Positions 1 to 8,720 of a DNA stretch of 64,000 bases are shown here, in pieces. The stretch is from Flavobacteriaceae bacterium UBA7302 (GTDB lineage: Bacteria > Bacteroidota > Bacteroidia > Flavobacteriales > Flavobacteriaceae), in contig DKQS01000004.1 in assembly GCA_002471825.1 (NCBI GenBank), positions 191,981 to 255,980 on the forward strand, given 5' to 3'. Made by a program: the position numbers and the translations under genes. The notes below the pieces were generated by a model. The model saw nothing but the letters and a program-made list of their open reading frames with translations. It made no database searches and was not told the origin of the DNA. Position 1 is the first letter of the stretch, and every line of letters starts with the position of its first letter.

Positions 1-778
1 ATGAAAATGAAAACCTATTTCTACCATAGGATCCGATCTGTTCTTGAGTGTAGGCGAAAGTTGAGCTTTCTGTGCCTAAATCGAATCTCCATCCTGCTGT
101 AATTTGATGGAGAGAACCTAAAGATTTGTTGAATCTTCCCCTTGTAAATTGAAACCATAAGTAATTTGTTGAAAAGTCACCACTTCTATAGTCGTTTCTA
201 AAGTTAGTTGGGTTGTTAGGGTCAACAAAGAAGAATCCCGGGTCTTGTCCATTACTGTAATGCTTCAATTGAACCCGCGCAGATGTAAAATCTATTTTAT
301 TATCTGATATTTTTTTGTAGCCAAGGTTTTGGTAATAACTTAAACCTATATGATTGCTGCCTGGTGTCAATGGCTTGGAATCATCCAATGTCATTCTAAA
401 ATTGGCAGTATACTCTAAGGCTAATAGTCTAGTATGAATTTCTTTTCCCCAGTATAAAGGAAAAGACAGATTAATAAAAGCCTCTAATAGTTGTAAGTTA
501 CTAGTGCCTTCTCCTTGCATAGTTGGAATTCTTCGGTCTTTAATTGGGGTGACATATGGGACCGATACGTAGGAAGGACTCCTATTCGCTATCCAGAATT
601 CACGACGTAATGCATTGACGTCTTTTTCGTCATTTAAATTATACTTTGTCGCAACTTTCTTTCGGTAAATGCGCTCATTTCCATTTTGATCAAGATCTTT
701 TTTCTGATTGCCAGATTGAGCGTTAAAGCTCAGACTGCAAAAAAATAAAAGTGAAAGGGTAATTAGTTTGGTTTTCAT
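1..778 (-). CDS. Outer-membrane protein, possibly phospholipase A1-like (3' end outside the window)
   Basis: Reading leftwards from an ATG at 778, the frame is open to the window edge, giving 259 residues of a longer protein. Residues 1-21 form a signal peptide ending in FNAQ. The body has alternating polar and hydrophobic stretches with aromatic residues (for example LSYYQNLGY near 146-154), as in a beta barrel. At about residues 173-178 it carries HYSNGQ, which resembles the HxSNG active-site segment of outer-membrane phospholipase A (His and Ser catalytic in that family). The rest of the family signature cannot be judged because the C-terminus is missing. The export and barrel calls are good; the phospholipase call is an inference from one motif. 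Confidence 0.6.
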   Translation of the reverse strand, partial: MKTKLITLSLLFFCSLSFNAQSGNQKKDLDQNGNERIYRKKVATKYNLNDEKDVNALRREFWIANRSPSYVSVPYVTPIKDRRIPTMQGEGTSNLQLLEAFINLSFPLYWGKEIHTRLLALEYTANFRMTLDDSKPLTPGSNHIGLSYYQNLGYKKISDNKIDFTSARVQLKHYSNGQDPGFFFVDPNNPTNFRNDYRSGDFSTNYLWFQFTRGRFNKSLGSLHQITAGWRFDLGTESSTFAYTQEQIGSYGRNRFSFS

Positions 779-960
779 TTTTCTATTATTTGATTAAACA
801 TTTGGATACGTGATTTTGTGATACCAGAAGTATCATAAAAGCCTCCAACAGAAAAACTGTAAGAACTACTACATTCCGGAGCCCGTGCACCGATCAAATA
901 ATTATGAAATCTGCAATTTTTTTGTGGGGGCAAATTTTCTTTCAGCCTAAAGCTATAGAA
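775..960 (-). other. Open frame without a usual start, overlapping the outer-membrane gene by ATGA
   Basis: A frame of 61 sense codons ends in a TGA that overlaps the ATG of the outer-membrane gene. It has no ATG; only CTG or TTG codons near its beginning could start it. No family is recognised. It may be a chance open frame, a leader peptide or a gene remnant. It is listed mainly because the ATGA overlap is the usual sign of translational coupling. Confidence 0.15.
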
Positions 961-1052
961 TTAATTCCATTAATCAAAATTCCAATTCGAATTAACTATC
1001 AATTAATCAGATATTTACACTTTCTATTCAATTTTGGTTATTTTAGAAAAGT

Positions 1053-1643
1053 ATGACACTTACTAACTACCACATCACCGGTTGCTTTTACAATCGTCAA
1101 GGTTATCCCTTTCGGAAGTATTTAAACATTCGTAAAAAAGGCACTCACAAACGATTTCCAGATTTGATGGTTGTGCTCATGAATCCTGGGAGTTCAAAAC
1201 CCTTGGATCAGGCTTTTATACCGCATACGGAAGTACAGGCCAAACCCGATCAAACCCAAAACCAAATCATTCGGGTGATGGAGCAATGCAACAAGCAGTA
1301 TGCGCGTATTCTTAATTTGTCAGATTTACTAGAACCTAAGAGTTTGTTGTTTCATGCTACCTTAGAAAAGCTGAAAAAAAAGAAGGTGGTGCATTCCATC
1401 TTTCATCCTTCGAGGTCCGAAGAGTTTGCAACACTCTTTCAAAAAACGGCTCCCGTTATCCTGGGCTGGGGCGTTCATAAAAACCTAGAGCCCATGGCGA
1501 AACAAGCATTGGCTGTTATTCCAACCGACAAGCGTGTAGGGGTTCTCAAAGAATCTACCGATTGGGGGTATTATCATCCCTTACCACCGAGTACGCCGAA
1601 GCAAAGGGTTTGGGTTCAAAGGATTTGTGAGCAAATCCTTTGA
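1053..1643 (+). CDS. DUF1643-like protein
   Basis: This is a 196-residue soluble protein with no signal peptide. Residues 40-46 (VVLMNPG) and the later NLSDLLEP segment near residue 88 match the pattern of DUF1643 proteins, which have an MLNPS-type start strand and an xNLF/NL segment; the function of that family is not established. The ATG at 1053 follows a long AT-rich leader and no competing start is evident. The gene stands alone between a divergent outer-membrane gene and a repeat-rich spacer, so context says nothing about its role. The gene is probably real; the family assignment is moderate. Confidence 0.65.
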   Translation: MTLTNYHITGCFYNRQGYPFRKYLNIRKKGTHKRFPDLMVVLMNPGSSKPLDQAFIPHTEVQAKPDQTQNQIIRVMEQCNKQYARILNLSDLLEPKSLLFHATLEKLKKKKVVHSIFHPSRSEEFATLFQKTAPVILGWGVHKNLEPMAKQALAVIPTDKRVGVLKESTDWGYYHPLPPSTPKQRVWVQRICEQIL

Positions 1644-2220
1644 TAATTATTGTATTCAATTTTGCTTTTTATCTTTTTCCTTGATGAAAAAGAAAGAAAA
1701 AATCAAGATGCTCCAAGGAAATTGCTTCGCACCAGTCGCTTTACCCATTCCATGCGTCATGCTTCGCATCGCACTTCCATGGTCCGCTCCTTATTTCTGT
1801 GGACCATCGATCCTTCACTAGAATGTATATCGAAAAGAATAATAATATGAATTCCTTGTTAGCCTGTTTGGCATAAGACTACGCAAGCGAGCTTCAATAG
1901 TGAGTTTGAGCGTAAAAATAAACGCTGTTTGAGGCTTGCCGAGTTCGTTTATTTTAGCGAGAATTCACGTAATTGAACGCTGAGTGGTCTCCGCCATGAA
2001 TTTTGCTTCTTTTTTTCAATAAAAAGAAGGGAAGAAAAAAAGATTTTAGGCATTGCTTCGCAAGTTACCTTCGTCCAAAGTATACTTTGTCGTCGGTTAT
2101 TGATAAATGATCATTGATCACTGATCATTGAAAACGGTTCTCGATACAATTTTTCTCCTCCGTCAAAAAACCACTCGAACTGACAAAAGGCTAATAGCTA
2201 ACAGCCAAAAGCAATAAAAA

Positions 2221-2248
2221 AGATCCTTCGACAGGCTCAGGATGACAT
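2221..2248 (+). repeat. 28-bp direct repeat, copy 1
   Basis: The unit starts AGATCCTTCGACAGG and ends CTCAGGATGACAT. It is identical to the copy at 2366-2393, 145 bases away. Inside the unit, CCT...AGG gives partial dyad symmetry (ATCCTTCGACAGGCTCAGGAT). Confidence 0.9.
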
Positions 2249-2365
2249 GGAAGCTCGAAATGACAGAAGTCAGTGATCAATTATCAGTGAAAACTAAACA
2301 CTAAACACTAAAAACTAACAACCAAAAACTATTGGCCAAAAGCAAACAGCTAAGAGCTAGAAAAG

Positions 2366-2393
2366 AGATCCTTCGACAGGCTCAGGATGACAT
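2366..2393 (+). repeat. 28-bp direct repeat, copy 2
   Basis: This is the second perfect copy of the 28-bp unit. It lies just after the end of the long minus-strand operon (last stop at 2415) and so would be in the 3' end of that transcript. Confidence 0.9.
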
Positions 2394-2414
2394 TGTAACA
2401 AATAATAACAGGCG

Positions 2415-3530
2415 TTACTCCAAATAAGCTTGACGAGAAACGACTAGCGTTTTACCATTGGTAAGGGTGAGGGTGAGGGGTTGGTTTTTGGCAAAGCGCG
2501 CCGATTGGTATTGGTACAAATCGCAAAAATTAGAAAACTGCTTGCCGTCCAAAGCTTTTACTTCGGCTCCTTGACGAAGGCCCGATTTCCAAGCATCACT
2601 GCCCTCTACAATTTTCATCACCAACATCTTCCCATCTTTGAATCCCAAGGTGCAAGAATAAGCCTGGTAGGTACTGTTGATGTTTTGTTCGGAAACGAAC
2701 AACTTTTGCTTTTTCAGACTCAAAAACAAGGATTGATCTTTCCACAAACGGTTGCCCAACTTTGAGGACTTTAGATTGTTGTAAAAAACAATGGGCTGCA
2801 AGATTGCCTGTCCTGATGTACTTTCTGGAAACTGAAATACCTTGGGTGCCGTGGAGGTGAAAATGCCATTCACATCAAAGGTTCCCGAATATACCTTTAG
2901 CTGTTCATATTTGTCCAACCCCATCAAATTGTAGTCTTTCTTGGAGATGTTCGGATGACCCGAAGCTCCGGTGTCCAACAAGAACTTAAAACGGGTTTGC
3001 TTGCGTCGCAGGTATACATTCGGTGTCTTTTTGTAATAGCTAAACTCCAAGGCATGCATATCTTTCGTCTCTTCTGGGAAAAAGGTCGACGGATATAGGA
3101 TGAGGTACTTGTTCTTAAAATCGATCTTCCAATTCAGTAATTGAATGATGTCTACCCCCAAGATCCCATCAATCTTATAACAAGAAAAGATGTCGTTGGC
3201 CGGCGTGTTTAAGATGCGATGCCCTGTTACTTTCCGACTGGCAATTTTGATGGTGCCACTTTTGTAAAAGCGCATTCGACTCCGCCTACCGCTTGAAGAA
3301 ACAATAGTCATGGTCTTTCTAGTGGGTTTTAATACCTTCTTGGCCCAATCGTAGGCCACGGTATATTGGGCACCAGTATCAAAGGCAAAATGCTTCACTT
3401 CTCCATTGAAGTCTAACGGAATGATGATCAATCCCAAATCATTGCGAAAGGGAATGGTATCTTGAAATTTCTGTGCCTGGGTAGTCCCCAAAGCAAAGAA
3501 CAAAAAGCATACAATCAAAATCCGTTTCAC
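2415..3530 (-). CDS. Secreted retropepsin-like aspartyl protease with PDZ domain
   Basis: The protein is predicted to be an exported aspartyl peptidase. From a GTG at 3530 it has 371 residues: signal peptide 1-20 (KRILIVCFLFF...TQAQ), a first DTG at about 51-53 (FAFDTGAQ), a second DTG at about 186-188 (FLLDTGAS), and a C-terminal PDZ-like domain from about 295. Two DTG half-sites in one chain suggest a pseudo-dimer, whereas retropepsins use one DTG per subunit. The longer reading from 3605 would overlap the upstream nucleotidase gene and put a charged stretch before the signal peptide, so the GTG ten bases after that gene's stop is preferred. It is the last gene of the minus-strand operon. 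The substrate is unknown. Confidence 0.8.
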   Translation of the reverse strand: MKRILIVCFLFFALGTTQAQKFQDTIPFRNDLGLIIIPLDFNGEVKHFAFDTGAQYTVAYDWAKKVLKPTRKTMTIVSSSGRRSRMRFYKSGTIKIASRKVTGHRILNTPANDIFSCYKIDGILGVDIIQLLNWKIDFKNKYLILYPSTFFPEETKDMHALEFSYYKKTPNVYLRRKQTRFKFLLDTGASGHPNISKKDYNLMGLDKYEQLKVYSGTFDVNGIFTSTAPKVFQFPESTSGQAILQPIVFYNNLKSSKLGNRLWKDQSLFLSLKKQKLFVSEQNINSTYQAYSCTLGFKDGKMLVMKIVEGSDAWKSGLRQGAEVKALDGKQFSNFCDLYQYQSARFAKNQPLTLTLTNGKTLVVSRQAYLE

Positions 3531-3540
3531 AGCTCTATTT

Positions 3541-4458
3541 TTATCCGACCAAAATGGTGGTTTTCTTTGAGGTTTTGTTGTTAAACTCGTCAAAGTAGAA
3601 ATCAATACGTCCCAAATACAATCCGTAGCAGCCTACTTGATTCACCAACATGTTCTGATCGGCCACGTTCTTGACAATGGTTGGCTTGGGCAAGAAAGTG
3701 TGGGTATGCCCTCCGATAATGATGTCGATATCCTTAGTAGCTTTGGCCAAGTTCAAATCCGAAATCAAATCCGGAGTACGTCGGTAGTAATATCCCAAAT
3801 GCGACAAGCACACAATCAAATCGCATTGCTCTTCTTCTTTCAGTTTACGCGTGATGTCTTGGGTGATTTCAATCGGATCCAAGTACTTGGTTTCCTTGTA
3901 ATGTTTTTTGTTTACCAATCCTTCTAGTTCGATGCCCAGTCCGAAGATTCCGATTTTGATGCCGTCTCTCACTAGGATCTTATACGGATCTACATGGGTA
4001 TCCATCACCGTGTTGGTAAAATCGTAATTGGCCGATACAAAGTCGAACTTGGCGTGCGGCAATTGCTTGTACAATCCGTCAATTCCATTGTCAAAATCGT
4101 GATTTCCAATGGTCGCTACATCGTACTGCAGTTTGCTCATCAGTTTGAATTCCAGCTCCCCACCGTAGTAATTGAAATAAGGCGTTCCCTGAAAAATATC
4201 TCCTGCATCTAGCAAGAGGGTATTCGGATTCTCATTGCGAATCTGTTGGATCAAGGCTGCTCTTCTGGCCACGCCACCCTTGTTGGCATTTCTGCGGTGA
4301 TCAGGCCCGAAGGGATCGATATGCGAGTGGGTGTCATTGGTGTGGAGGATGGTGATATGACGTTGCTTCTTTTCGGTAAAGGCGGTCAATCCTGCTCCGC
4401 CTAGCATGGCTAAGGAGGCTGCACCACCAAGTTGTTTTACAAATGTTCTTCTTTTCAT
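3541..4458 (-). CDS. Metallophosphatase half of a UshA-type 5'-nucleotidase
   Basis: This 305-residue protein is the N-terminal catalytic domain of the 5'-nucleotidase/2',3'-cyclic phosphodiesterase family. It starts with MKRRTFVKQ, a twin-arginine-like signal. Metal ligands are visible: HTNDTH at 39-44, DAGD at 84-87, GNHD at 118-121 and GGHTHTF near 253. The UshA C-terminal substrate domain is absent here and is encoded by the preceding gene, which it overlaps by 4 bp (ATGA). The pair probably acts on periplasmic nucleotides or other phosphoesters. Being coded after, not before, the C-terminal half, it is not a simple frameshifted ushA. Confidence 0.85.
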   Translation of the reverse strand: MKRRTFVKQLGGAASLAMLGGAGLTAFTEKKQRHITILHTNDTHSHIDPFGPDHRRNANKGGVARRAALIQQIRNENPNTLLLDAGDIFQGTPYFNYYGGELEFKLMSKLQYDVATIGNHDFDNGIDGLYKQLPHAKFDFVSANYDFTNTVMDTHVDPYKILVRDGIKIGIFGLGIELEGLVNKKHYKETKYLDPIEITQDITRKLKEEEQCDLIVCLSHLGYYYRRTPDLISDLNLAKATKDIDIIIGGHTHTFLPKPTIVKNVADQNMLVNQVGCYGLYLGRIDFYFDEFNNKTSKKTTILVG

Positions 4459-5204
4459 GGCGTTACAGTTACACGGTTATCAATTTTGGCAGTTAAGACG
4501 TCTACTTTTTTCAAGTAATCCAACATGGCATCTCGTGCCAGGTAGTCGAGATTCGTAAGTTCAATCGGATTGGCAAAAAAGGTCATGCCGCTGCCTCCTG
4601 TTTGCAAGTAATCGTTGGTAAGGACGTAATAGGTCCCGTTGATATCAAAAGGTTTCCCGCCAATCTTTGCAGTGTAGTCATCCCCAGAGATGTTGAGTTC
4701 CACTTGTTTGGAAATCGGGTGTGCCCGTCTGCGATCTACAAAATAATCGAAGAGCTCCTTCACCTTGGCGCCACTGAGTTTGGTCACTACCAATTCGTTT
4801 TCAAAGGGCATTACAAAAAAGGCATTTTCGGTACGTACGGTCCCTTTGGATATGTTGGCTCGAAGTCCGCCCGAATTCATCAAGCAGAAATCGATGTTGG
4901 TATTCTTGAGTTTTTGAAACACCGGATTGGCCATTTCATACGATAAATCCGCAAAGAGATTTCCCAAGGTACTTTGCAGGTTCACTTCTGTTTTGATCAA
5001 ATCGACGGGGGCCGTACACAAAGGTTTCTTCATTACGTTCTGCAGTTCCTCGCGGAAGGGTGTAATGTATTCCTCAATGGCGGCATCACTGGCCAGGGTG
5101 GTATCAATAGACAGCCGTTTGCCCGTGATTTTGGTCAGTTGCTGATTGGGTTTGCTACAGGCAAATCCGACGAGCAAGAGTAGGTATAAGAGTAACTTTT
5201 TCAT
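4455..5204 (-). CDS. Lipoprotein with 5'-nucleotidase C-terminal domain
   Basis: The 249 residues begin with a lipoprotein signal (GFACSKP, Cys about 16). The rest matches the 5_nucleotid_C domain, which in UshA binds the nucleoside base: ADLSYEMA, LMNSGGLRANI near 109-119, a VMPFEN segment and a TNDYLQTGGSGM segment near 190-203. The catalytic metal-binding domain is missing and is supplied by the next gene downstream. Translation is probably coupled, since the start of the next gene overlaps this stop. Likely a membrane-anchored partner that forms the complete two-domain enzyme. Confidence 0.85.
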   Translation of the reverse strand: MKKLLLYLLLLVGFACSKPNQQLTKITGKRLSIDTTLASDAAIEEYITPFREELQNVMKKPLCTAPVDLIKTEVNLQSTLGNLFADLSYEMANPVFQKLKNTNIDFCLMNSGGLRANISKGTVRTENAFFVMPFENELVVTKLSGAKVKELFDYFVDRRRAHPISKQVELNISGDDYTAKIGGKPFDINGTYYVLTNDYLQTGGSGMTFFANPIELTNLDYLARDAMLDYLKKVDVLTAKIDNRVTVTP

Positions 5205-5243
5205 GTAGTAGTTCTAGCTAGTTTGTTTGGTTTGTTGTTATGG

Positions 5244-6992
5244 TTAGTAGCGCCAGCTGGTCAAATCGGCGCCTTTGGGTGCTACTTTTTTGACGCGGTC
5301 TGCGTATTTTTTGATGAACATTCGATGGTAGCGCAGTCGGCTGATGTGGTTGCCATTATCGTGATCCCCATTCCAGCAATGCTCGGCACGATCGCCATAA
5401 TCTACCTCACCATTGTAATAGGGTTCGGTAGTTTCCGATAGGATTTCTTCCGCCAAGTACACCGCATTGTTCAAATAGTAATTGTCCATATCGCCACAAT
5501 ACAGATGGATCTTGTGTTCCCAGTCTTTTCCGTGCTTGGCCCAATCGCGTTTCATGATGTAGGCCAGATCGTAGTTTTCTTTCCAGTAAGCGGCCACTTC
5601 TTTGTCGATTTCGCCCGTTAAGCGATCCCAAATACGTTTGGGGTAACCATTCTCATCAATAGGTGAGTAAGTGGCTTCCCAGATATCCCACTGTTGTCCC
5701 GAACGTCCGTTGCTGCCCAAAACCAATTCGCGGTAATTCATATCTTTCAACGTGGCATCTACATTGCCCAAACAATCGCGATGACCCGCTACCAGTGTTT
5801 TTCGGAATACACCTTCTTTATAATAGGCATTGTCATCCTCATAAATATTCACCAAGCAATAGGCTCGGAAATCGATCGGATCCGGACAAGCAGCGAAACA
5901 CATACCGTATTCGGTAGGGTATTTCACCTGAACTGCTAAGGATTCCCATCCTCCAGTACTTCCACCATAGACAAAGCGCGACCAGCCTTCGCCGATCCCT
6001 CTGAATTGCTTTTCGATATAAGGGATGAGTTCATAGGTCAAGGCATCACCATAAGGTCCTTGGGCTTCACTGTTTACCGCATAAGAATCGTCGTAATAAG
6101 GGGTAGGATGCTGAATTTTTATCGCAATCACCCTAGGGAAATTGGGTCCCGTCCATGTTTTGTAAAAGTCGTAAGCCTCTTGCTGTACGATCTTGTTGTA
6201 GCCTTCCACATTAAAGCGTTCGCTGTATTCTGGTTTGAGATCGGCATCTGGTGGTGTGGTTCGGAAACCGCCAAAGTCGCTCGGAAAATGGCCGTGCATG
6301 ATGGCCAGTGGATACTTTACATTTGGATGACTTTCCCATCCTTCTGGTAATAAAACATGCGCACCGATGTACATATCGCGACCCCAGAAATCACTCAATA
6401 ATTTGCTCCTGATTTTGATGTGCTTGACATACTTGCTGTCTTTGGGTGCCTCGATGGGCGGAATCTTTTGATCGAGCTTGAGTTGTAGCTTTGGCAGTTG
6501 ACCGTTGCTGATGGAAATCTTTTGCGGGGTGGAGTATAGGTTGCCCGGTGCGCGGTTCCATTGCTGGCCTTCGCCACGATCCATGGGTAATTTTACCACA
6601 TGGCCATCGGCCCGATTAAAAGTTTCGTATTTGTGAAACACCGCCTGCACGTAAAACTCTCCGGATGGGAGTTCGTTGAAATTGCGAATCGGATATCCAA
6701 AAGACTCGGCATCAAAGGCTAGTGCATTGCTACCAGACCATTCGTTGACGTCCATTCCGAAAGCCTGACAAGTCTTGGAATCGTCCCGTAATTGAAAGCG
6801 TGGTTCGGTTTCGTTGGTTTTCGAAATCAATAGAATCATCCGACCGTCTAAGGTCTCTGAGTAGTGCTCTTGCGGATACAGAATTTCAATATTGGACGTT
6901 GCATCAGATTCCGAACATGCACTAAAAATGAGACTGATGGCACATAGAAAGCTGATGAGGATGTTGGAGTTGGTTTGGTTGATTGTGGTCAT
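5244..6992 (-). CDS. Putative esterase lipoprotein (alpha/beta hydrolase)
   Basis: A 582-residue lipoprotein (lipobox LIFSACS, Cys26) with an alpha/beta-hydrolase domain in its second half. The nucleophile elbow is GGSTGGW with Ser345, like esterase D/feruloyl-type enzymes; MHGHFPS near 232-238 would form the oxyanion side. The first 180 residues are a beta-rich region with no recognised catalytic role. The substrate is unknown; ester or peptide hydrolysis at the cell surface or in the periplasm is the likely reaction. It sits 20 bases after the DUF3299-like gene and 39 before the nucleotidase half, within the same operon. Confidence 0.75.
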   Translation of the reverse strand: MTTINQTNSNILISFLCAISLIFSACSESDATSNIEILYPQEHYSETLDGRMILLISKTNETEPRFQLRDDSKTCQAFGMDVNEWSGSNALAFDAESFGYPIRNFNELPSGEFYVQAVFHKYETFNRADGHVVKLPMDRGEGQQWNRAPGNLYSTPQKISISNGQLPKLQLKLDQKIPPIEAPKDSKYVKHIKIRSKLLSDFWGRDMYIGAHVLLPEGWESHPNVKYPLAIMHGHFPSDFGGFRTTPPDADLKPEYSERFNVEGYNKIVQQEAYDFYKTWTGPNFPRVIAIKIQHPTPYYDDSYAVNSEAQGPYGDALTYELIPYIEKQFRGIGEGWSRFVYGGSTGGWESLAVQVKYPTEYGMCFAACPDPIDFRAYCLVNIYEDDNAYYKEGVFRKTLVAGHRDCLGNVDATLKDMNYRELVLGSNGRSGQQWDIWEATYSPIDENGYPKRIWDRLTGEIDKEVAAYWKENYDLAYIMKRDWAKHGKDWEHKIHLYCGDMDNYYLNNAVYLAEEILSETTEPYYNGEVDYGDRAEHCWNGDHDNGNHISRLRYHRMFIKKYADRVKKVAPKGADLTSWRY

Positions 6993-7012
6993 GTGGTTGG
7001 TGTGCTTAGGTA

Positions 7013-7453
7013 TTAGTCATCGGCCTTTTTGGCTTCCACGTTTTGGAGGATGTAGTTGAAATGTTCCACATCGTCTTTGTTGAGTTTCAGCACTCCGGTG
7101 ACGGTAATGATATCGTCGGTTTCAAATTCGGGTTCCTCTTTGAACTGCAGTTCCATCGCCGTTTCGGGTCCGCCAATCCCACAGAAAAAACAAGCGGCCA
7201 TAGGGCCCTTGGACAACATGTAAACCGCTCCTTGTGGATCGAGGCTTAAGAAATAACCAGAGATGGTAATCTTCTCGCCCTCAATCTTTTTTACGGATTC
7301 GGAAAATACCGGATACAAAAAGGACTGCTCGTAGTCTTTGAAGTACTTGTCCACAAAACTCACCTTGGCGAGGTCTTCCCAGGTTACTTTTTTCTGAGCA
7401 GAAAGGCTCAAGGAAACTAGGAGTAAAAGCGCAATTACAATCTTACTTTTCAT
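7013..7453 (-). CDS. Secreted DUF3299-like protein
   Basis: The 146-residue product has a signal peptide (1-19, SLSLSAQ) and a small beta domain. The central segment, ending PMAACFFCGIGGPE (near 84-97), with its CFFCG pair and GGPE, is typical of DUF3299-related proteins and could bind a metal or form a disulfide. DUF3299 proteins are commonly encoded beside an ABC ATPase/FtsX permease pair, as here: the ATG overlaps the permease stop by 11 bases. The context suggests an envelope protein working with that transporter, possibly in metal handling; function itself is not established. Confidence 0.7.
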   Translation of the reverse strand: MKSKIVIALLLLVSLSLSAQKKVTWEDLAKVSFVDKYFKDYEQSFLYPVFSESVKKIEGEKITISGYFLSLDPQGAVYMLSKGPMAACFFCGIGGPETAMELQFKEEPEFETDDIITVTGVLKLNKDDVEHFNYILQNVEAKKADD

Positions 7454-8720
7454 TACTTAATATCGTTGAAATATTCATTTTAATTATCGGATAAATGGCC
7501 AAAGCGATGGATAAGACAATCATTACCAAAACCAATCCGATCACATTTAGCATCTCGGTCAACGACAAATCCATGATGATGCTTTGACGTTTCGAGTTCT
7601 CAAAAATACGAAGAAGCAGGTAGAGTCCCGCTTTCGTAATTGTTAAACCCAGTATAAAACCGCCCACCACAATCACCAATCCTTCATAAGTCACCATTTT
7701 GATGAGTTGCCCATTGCTGGCGCCATAGGTTCGTAGCAGGGCCAAATCGAAGGCGCGGTCTTTGACCATCTTGTACAGGCTGATGAAAATAATGAGTCCA
7801 GAGATCACCAAAATCACATAGGCAATCCAGGTAATGGTGTCCAATCCGACTCCAGTGAATTGGTACAAACGATCCAACTCATATTTGGGTAATGCCGCTT
7901 GCATGTTGGTCTTTTCGTTGATGCTTCGTGGAAGGGAAAGAACGGCAGTGGGACTGCGGAAAGAAACGAGCATCGAGGTGATGGACTTCTCGTCGTAATC
8001 AATGACCTCCTTTTCTTTGTGCTCATGGTCGTGGTCGTGATCATGGTCGTGCTCATGCTCATCATGGTCGTTATGCTTGTGATCTTTGGAATCCTCGTCG
8101 TGGTCGTGATCATGTACATCCCAAATGCTTTCCAAATTGGTAATGATGAGTCGGTCTACCACTTTTTGGGTGGGTGCCAAGATGCCTACCACTTTGAATT
8201 CGTCATCATGCACTTCCACTTGATTTTCTACCAATCCATGTGAACTCTGAAAAGTATCGCCAATTTTTAGGTCTAGTAGTTGTGCAACAGAGGCTCCCAA
8301 GACCACCTCCATGGAATGCTCAAAAGGCTTTCCTTCGGCATATTCGGCCTTATAGATGTCGGTAAAACCTTCAACGGTTCCTACGATGCGATAGCCTTTG
8401 TAGTTATCCCCATAAGAAATCGGAATGGCTTTTTTGATGAGTGGTGTTTTGGTCACCTTTTTGGCTTCGCCGTAATTGATATTTCCGGTGGGATTGTCGA
8501 GGTGTAAGACCGAGGCGAGTACCAATTGGAGCGGACTTCCTTTGGCGCCAATCACCATGCTGATATCACCCAGATTGTTTTCCATTTGATATTCGAAGGA
8601 AGTCTTGATTTGTTGAATGCCGAGCAGTAGGGCAATACTGAGCGACAGCATCAAAACACTTAAGATCGAATACAGTGGTTTCGATTTGATATTGGCCCAA
8701 CTGATCTTCCAGATATTCAT
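7443..8720 (-). CDS. FtsX-type ABC permease with His/Asp-rich loop
   Basis: A 425-residue MacB/FtsX-family permease: a first membrane helix near 17-36, a large periplasmic domain, and three helices in the last 140 residues (about 288-310, 340-365, 390-412). The periplasmic domain carries an unusual insert at 202-237 made almost wholly of His, Asp, Glu and Lys, with 13 histidines in HDHDHD-type repeats, the kind of segment that binds zinc or nickel. The start overlaps the ATPase stop by ATGA. The pair likely moves a lipoprotein or acts as a mechanotransducer rather than a channel, as is known for this family; the His loop suggests a metal link. Confidence 0.8.
   Translation of the reverse strand: MNIWKISWANIKSKPLYSILSVLMLSLSIALLLGIQQIKTSFEYQMENNLGDISMVIGAKGSPLQLVLASVLHLDNPTGNINYGEAKKVTKTPLIKKAIPISYGDNYKGYRIVGTVEGFTDIYKAEYAEGKPFEHSMEVVLGASVAQLLDLKIGDTFQSSHGLVENQVEVHDDEFKVVGILAPTQKVVDRLIITNLESIWDVHDHDHDEDSKDHKHNDHDEHEHDHDHDHDHEHKEKEVIDYDEKSITSMLVSFRSPTAVLSLPRSINEKTNMQAALPKYELDRLYQFTGVGLDTITWIAYVILVISGLIIFISLYKMVKDRAFDLALLRTYGASNGQLIKMVTYEGLVIVVGGFILGLTITKAGLYLLLRIFENSKRQSIIMDLSLTEMLNVIGLVLVMIVLSIALAIYPIIKMNISTILSNEK

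Larger units (their letters stand above)
1644..2414. repeat. Repeat-rich intergenic spacer with no credible gene
   Basis: The 770 bases hold only short overlapping open frames of poor composition. Visible structure: a perfect 28-bp direct repeat (2221-2248 and 2366-2393) that begins AGATCCTTCGACAGGCTC; two related A-rich blocks each followed by ATTGCTTCGCA (about 1672-1729 and 2008-2064); an imperfect inverted repeat (1911-1924 with 1946-1959); runs of ATGATCATTGATCA-like repeats near 2108-2135; and repeated AGCTAACAGCCAAAAGC-like phrases on both sides of the first 28-mer. The block looks like an accumulation of dispersed intergenic repeats rather than a decayed gene. Confidence 0.7.

Noticed and set aside
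1627..1850. Two overlapping open frames of 64 and 66 codons after the DUF1643-like gene
   Set aside because: They lie in the repeat-rich spacer, overlap each other in different frames and have no protein-like composition or family.
2221..2393. 28-bp repeats as ends of an insertion sequence
   Set aside because: They are direct, not inverted, only 145 bases apart, and no transposase or target duplication is present.
3541..5204. A ushA gene broken by a frameshift
   Set aside because: The C-terminal half comes first in the transcript and each half has its own export signal, so the order cannot come from one mutation.
8025..8115. Short tandem GTGATC/GTGGTC repeats that could pass for a microsatellite or CRISPR
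   Set aside because: They are the codons of the HDHD loop; there are no spacers or constant repeats.
7814..8243. Frames opposite or beside the His-rich loop, rich in Met, Thr, Ile or Val
   Set aside because: They are shadows of the CAT/GAC codon repeats of the permease loop, and the permease frame is supported by its family match.
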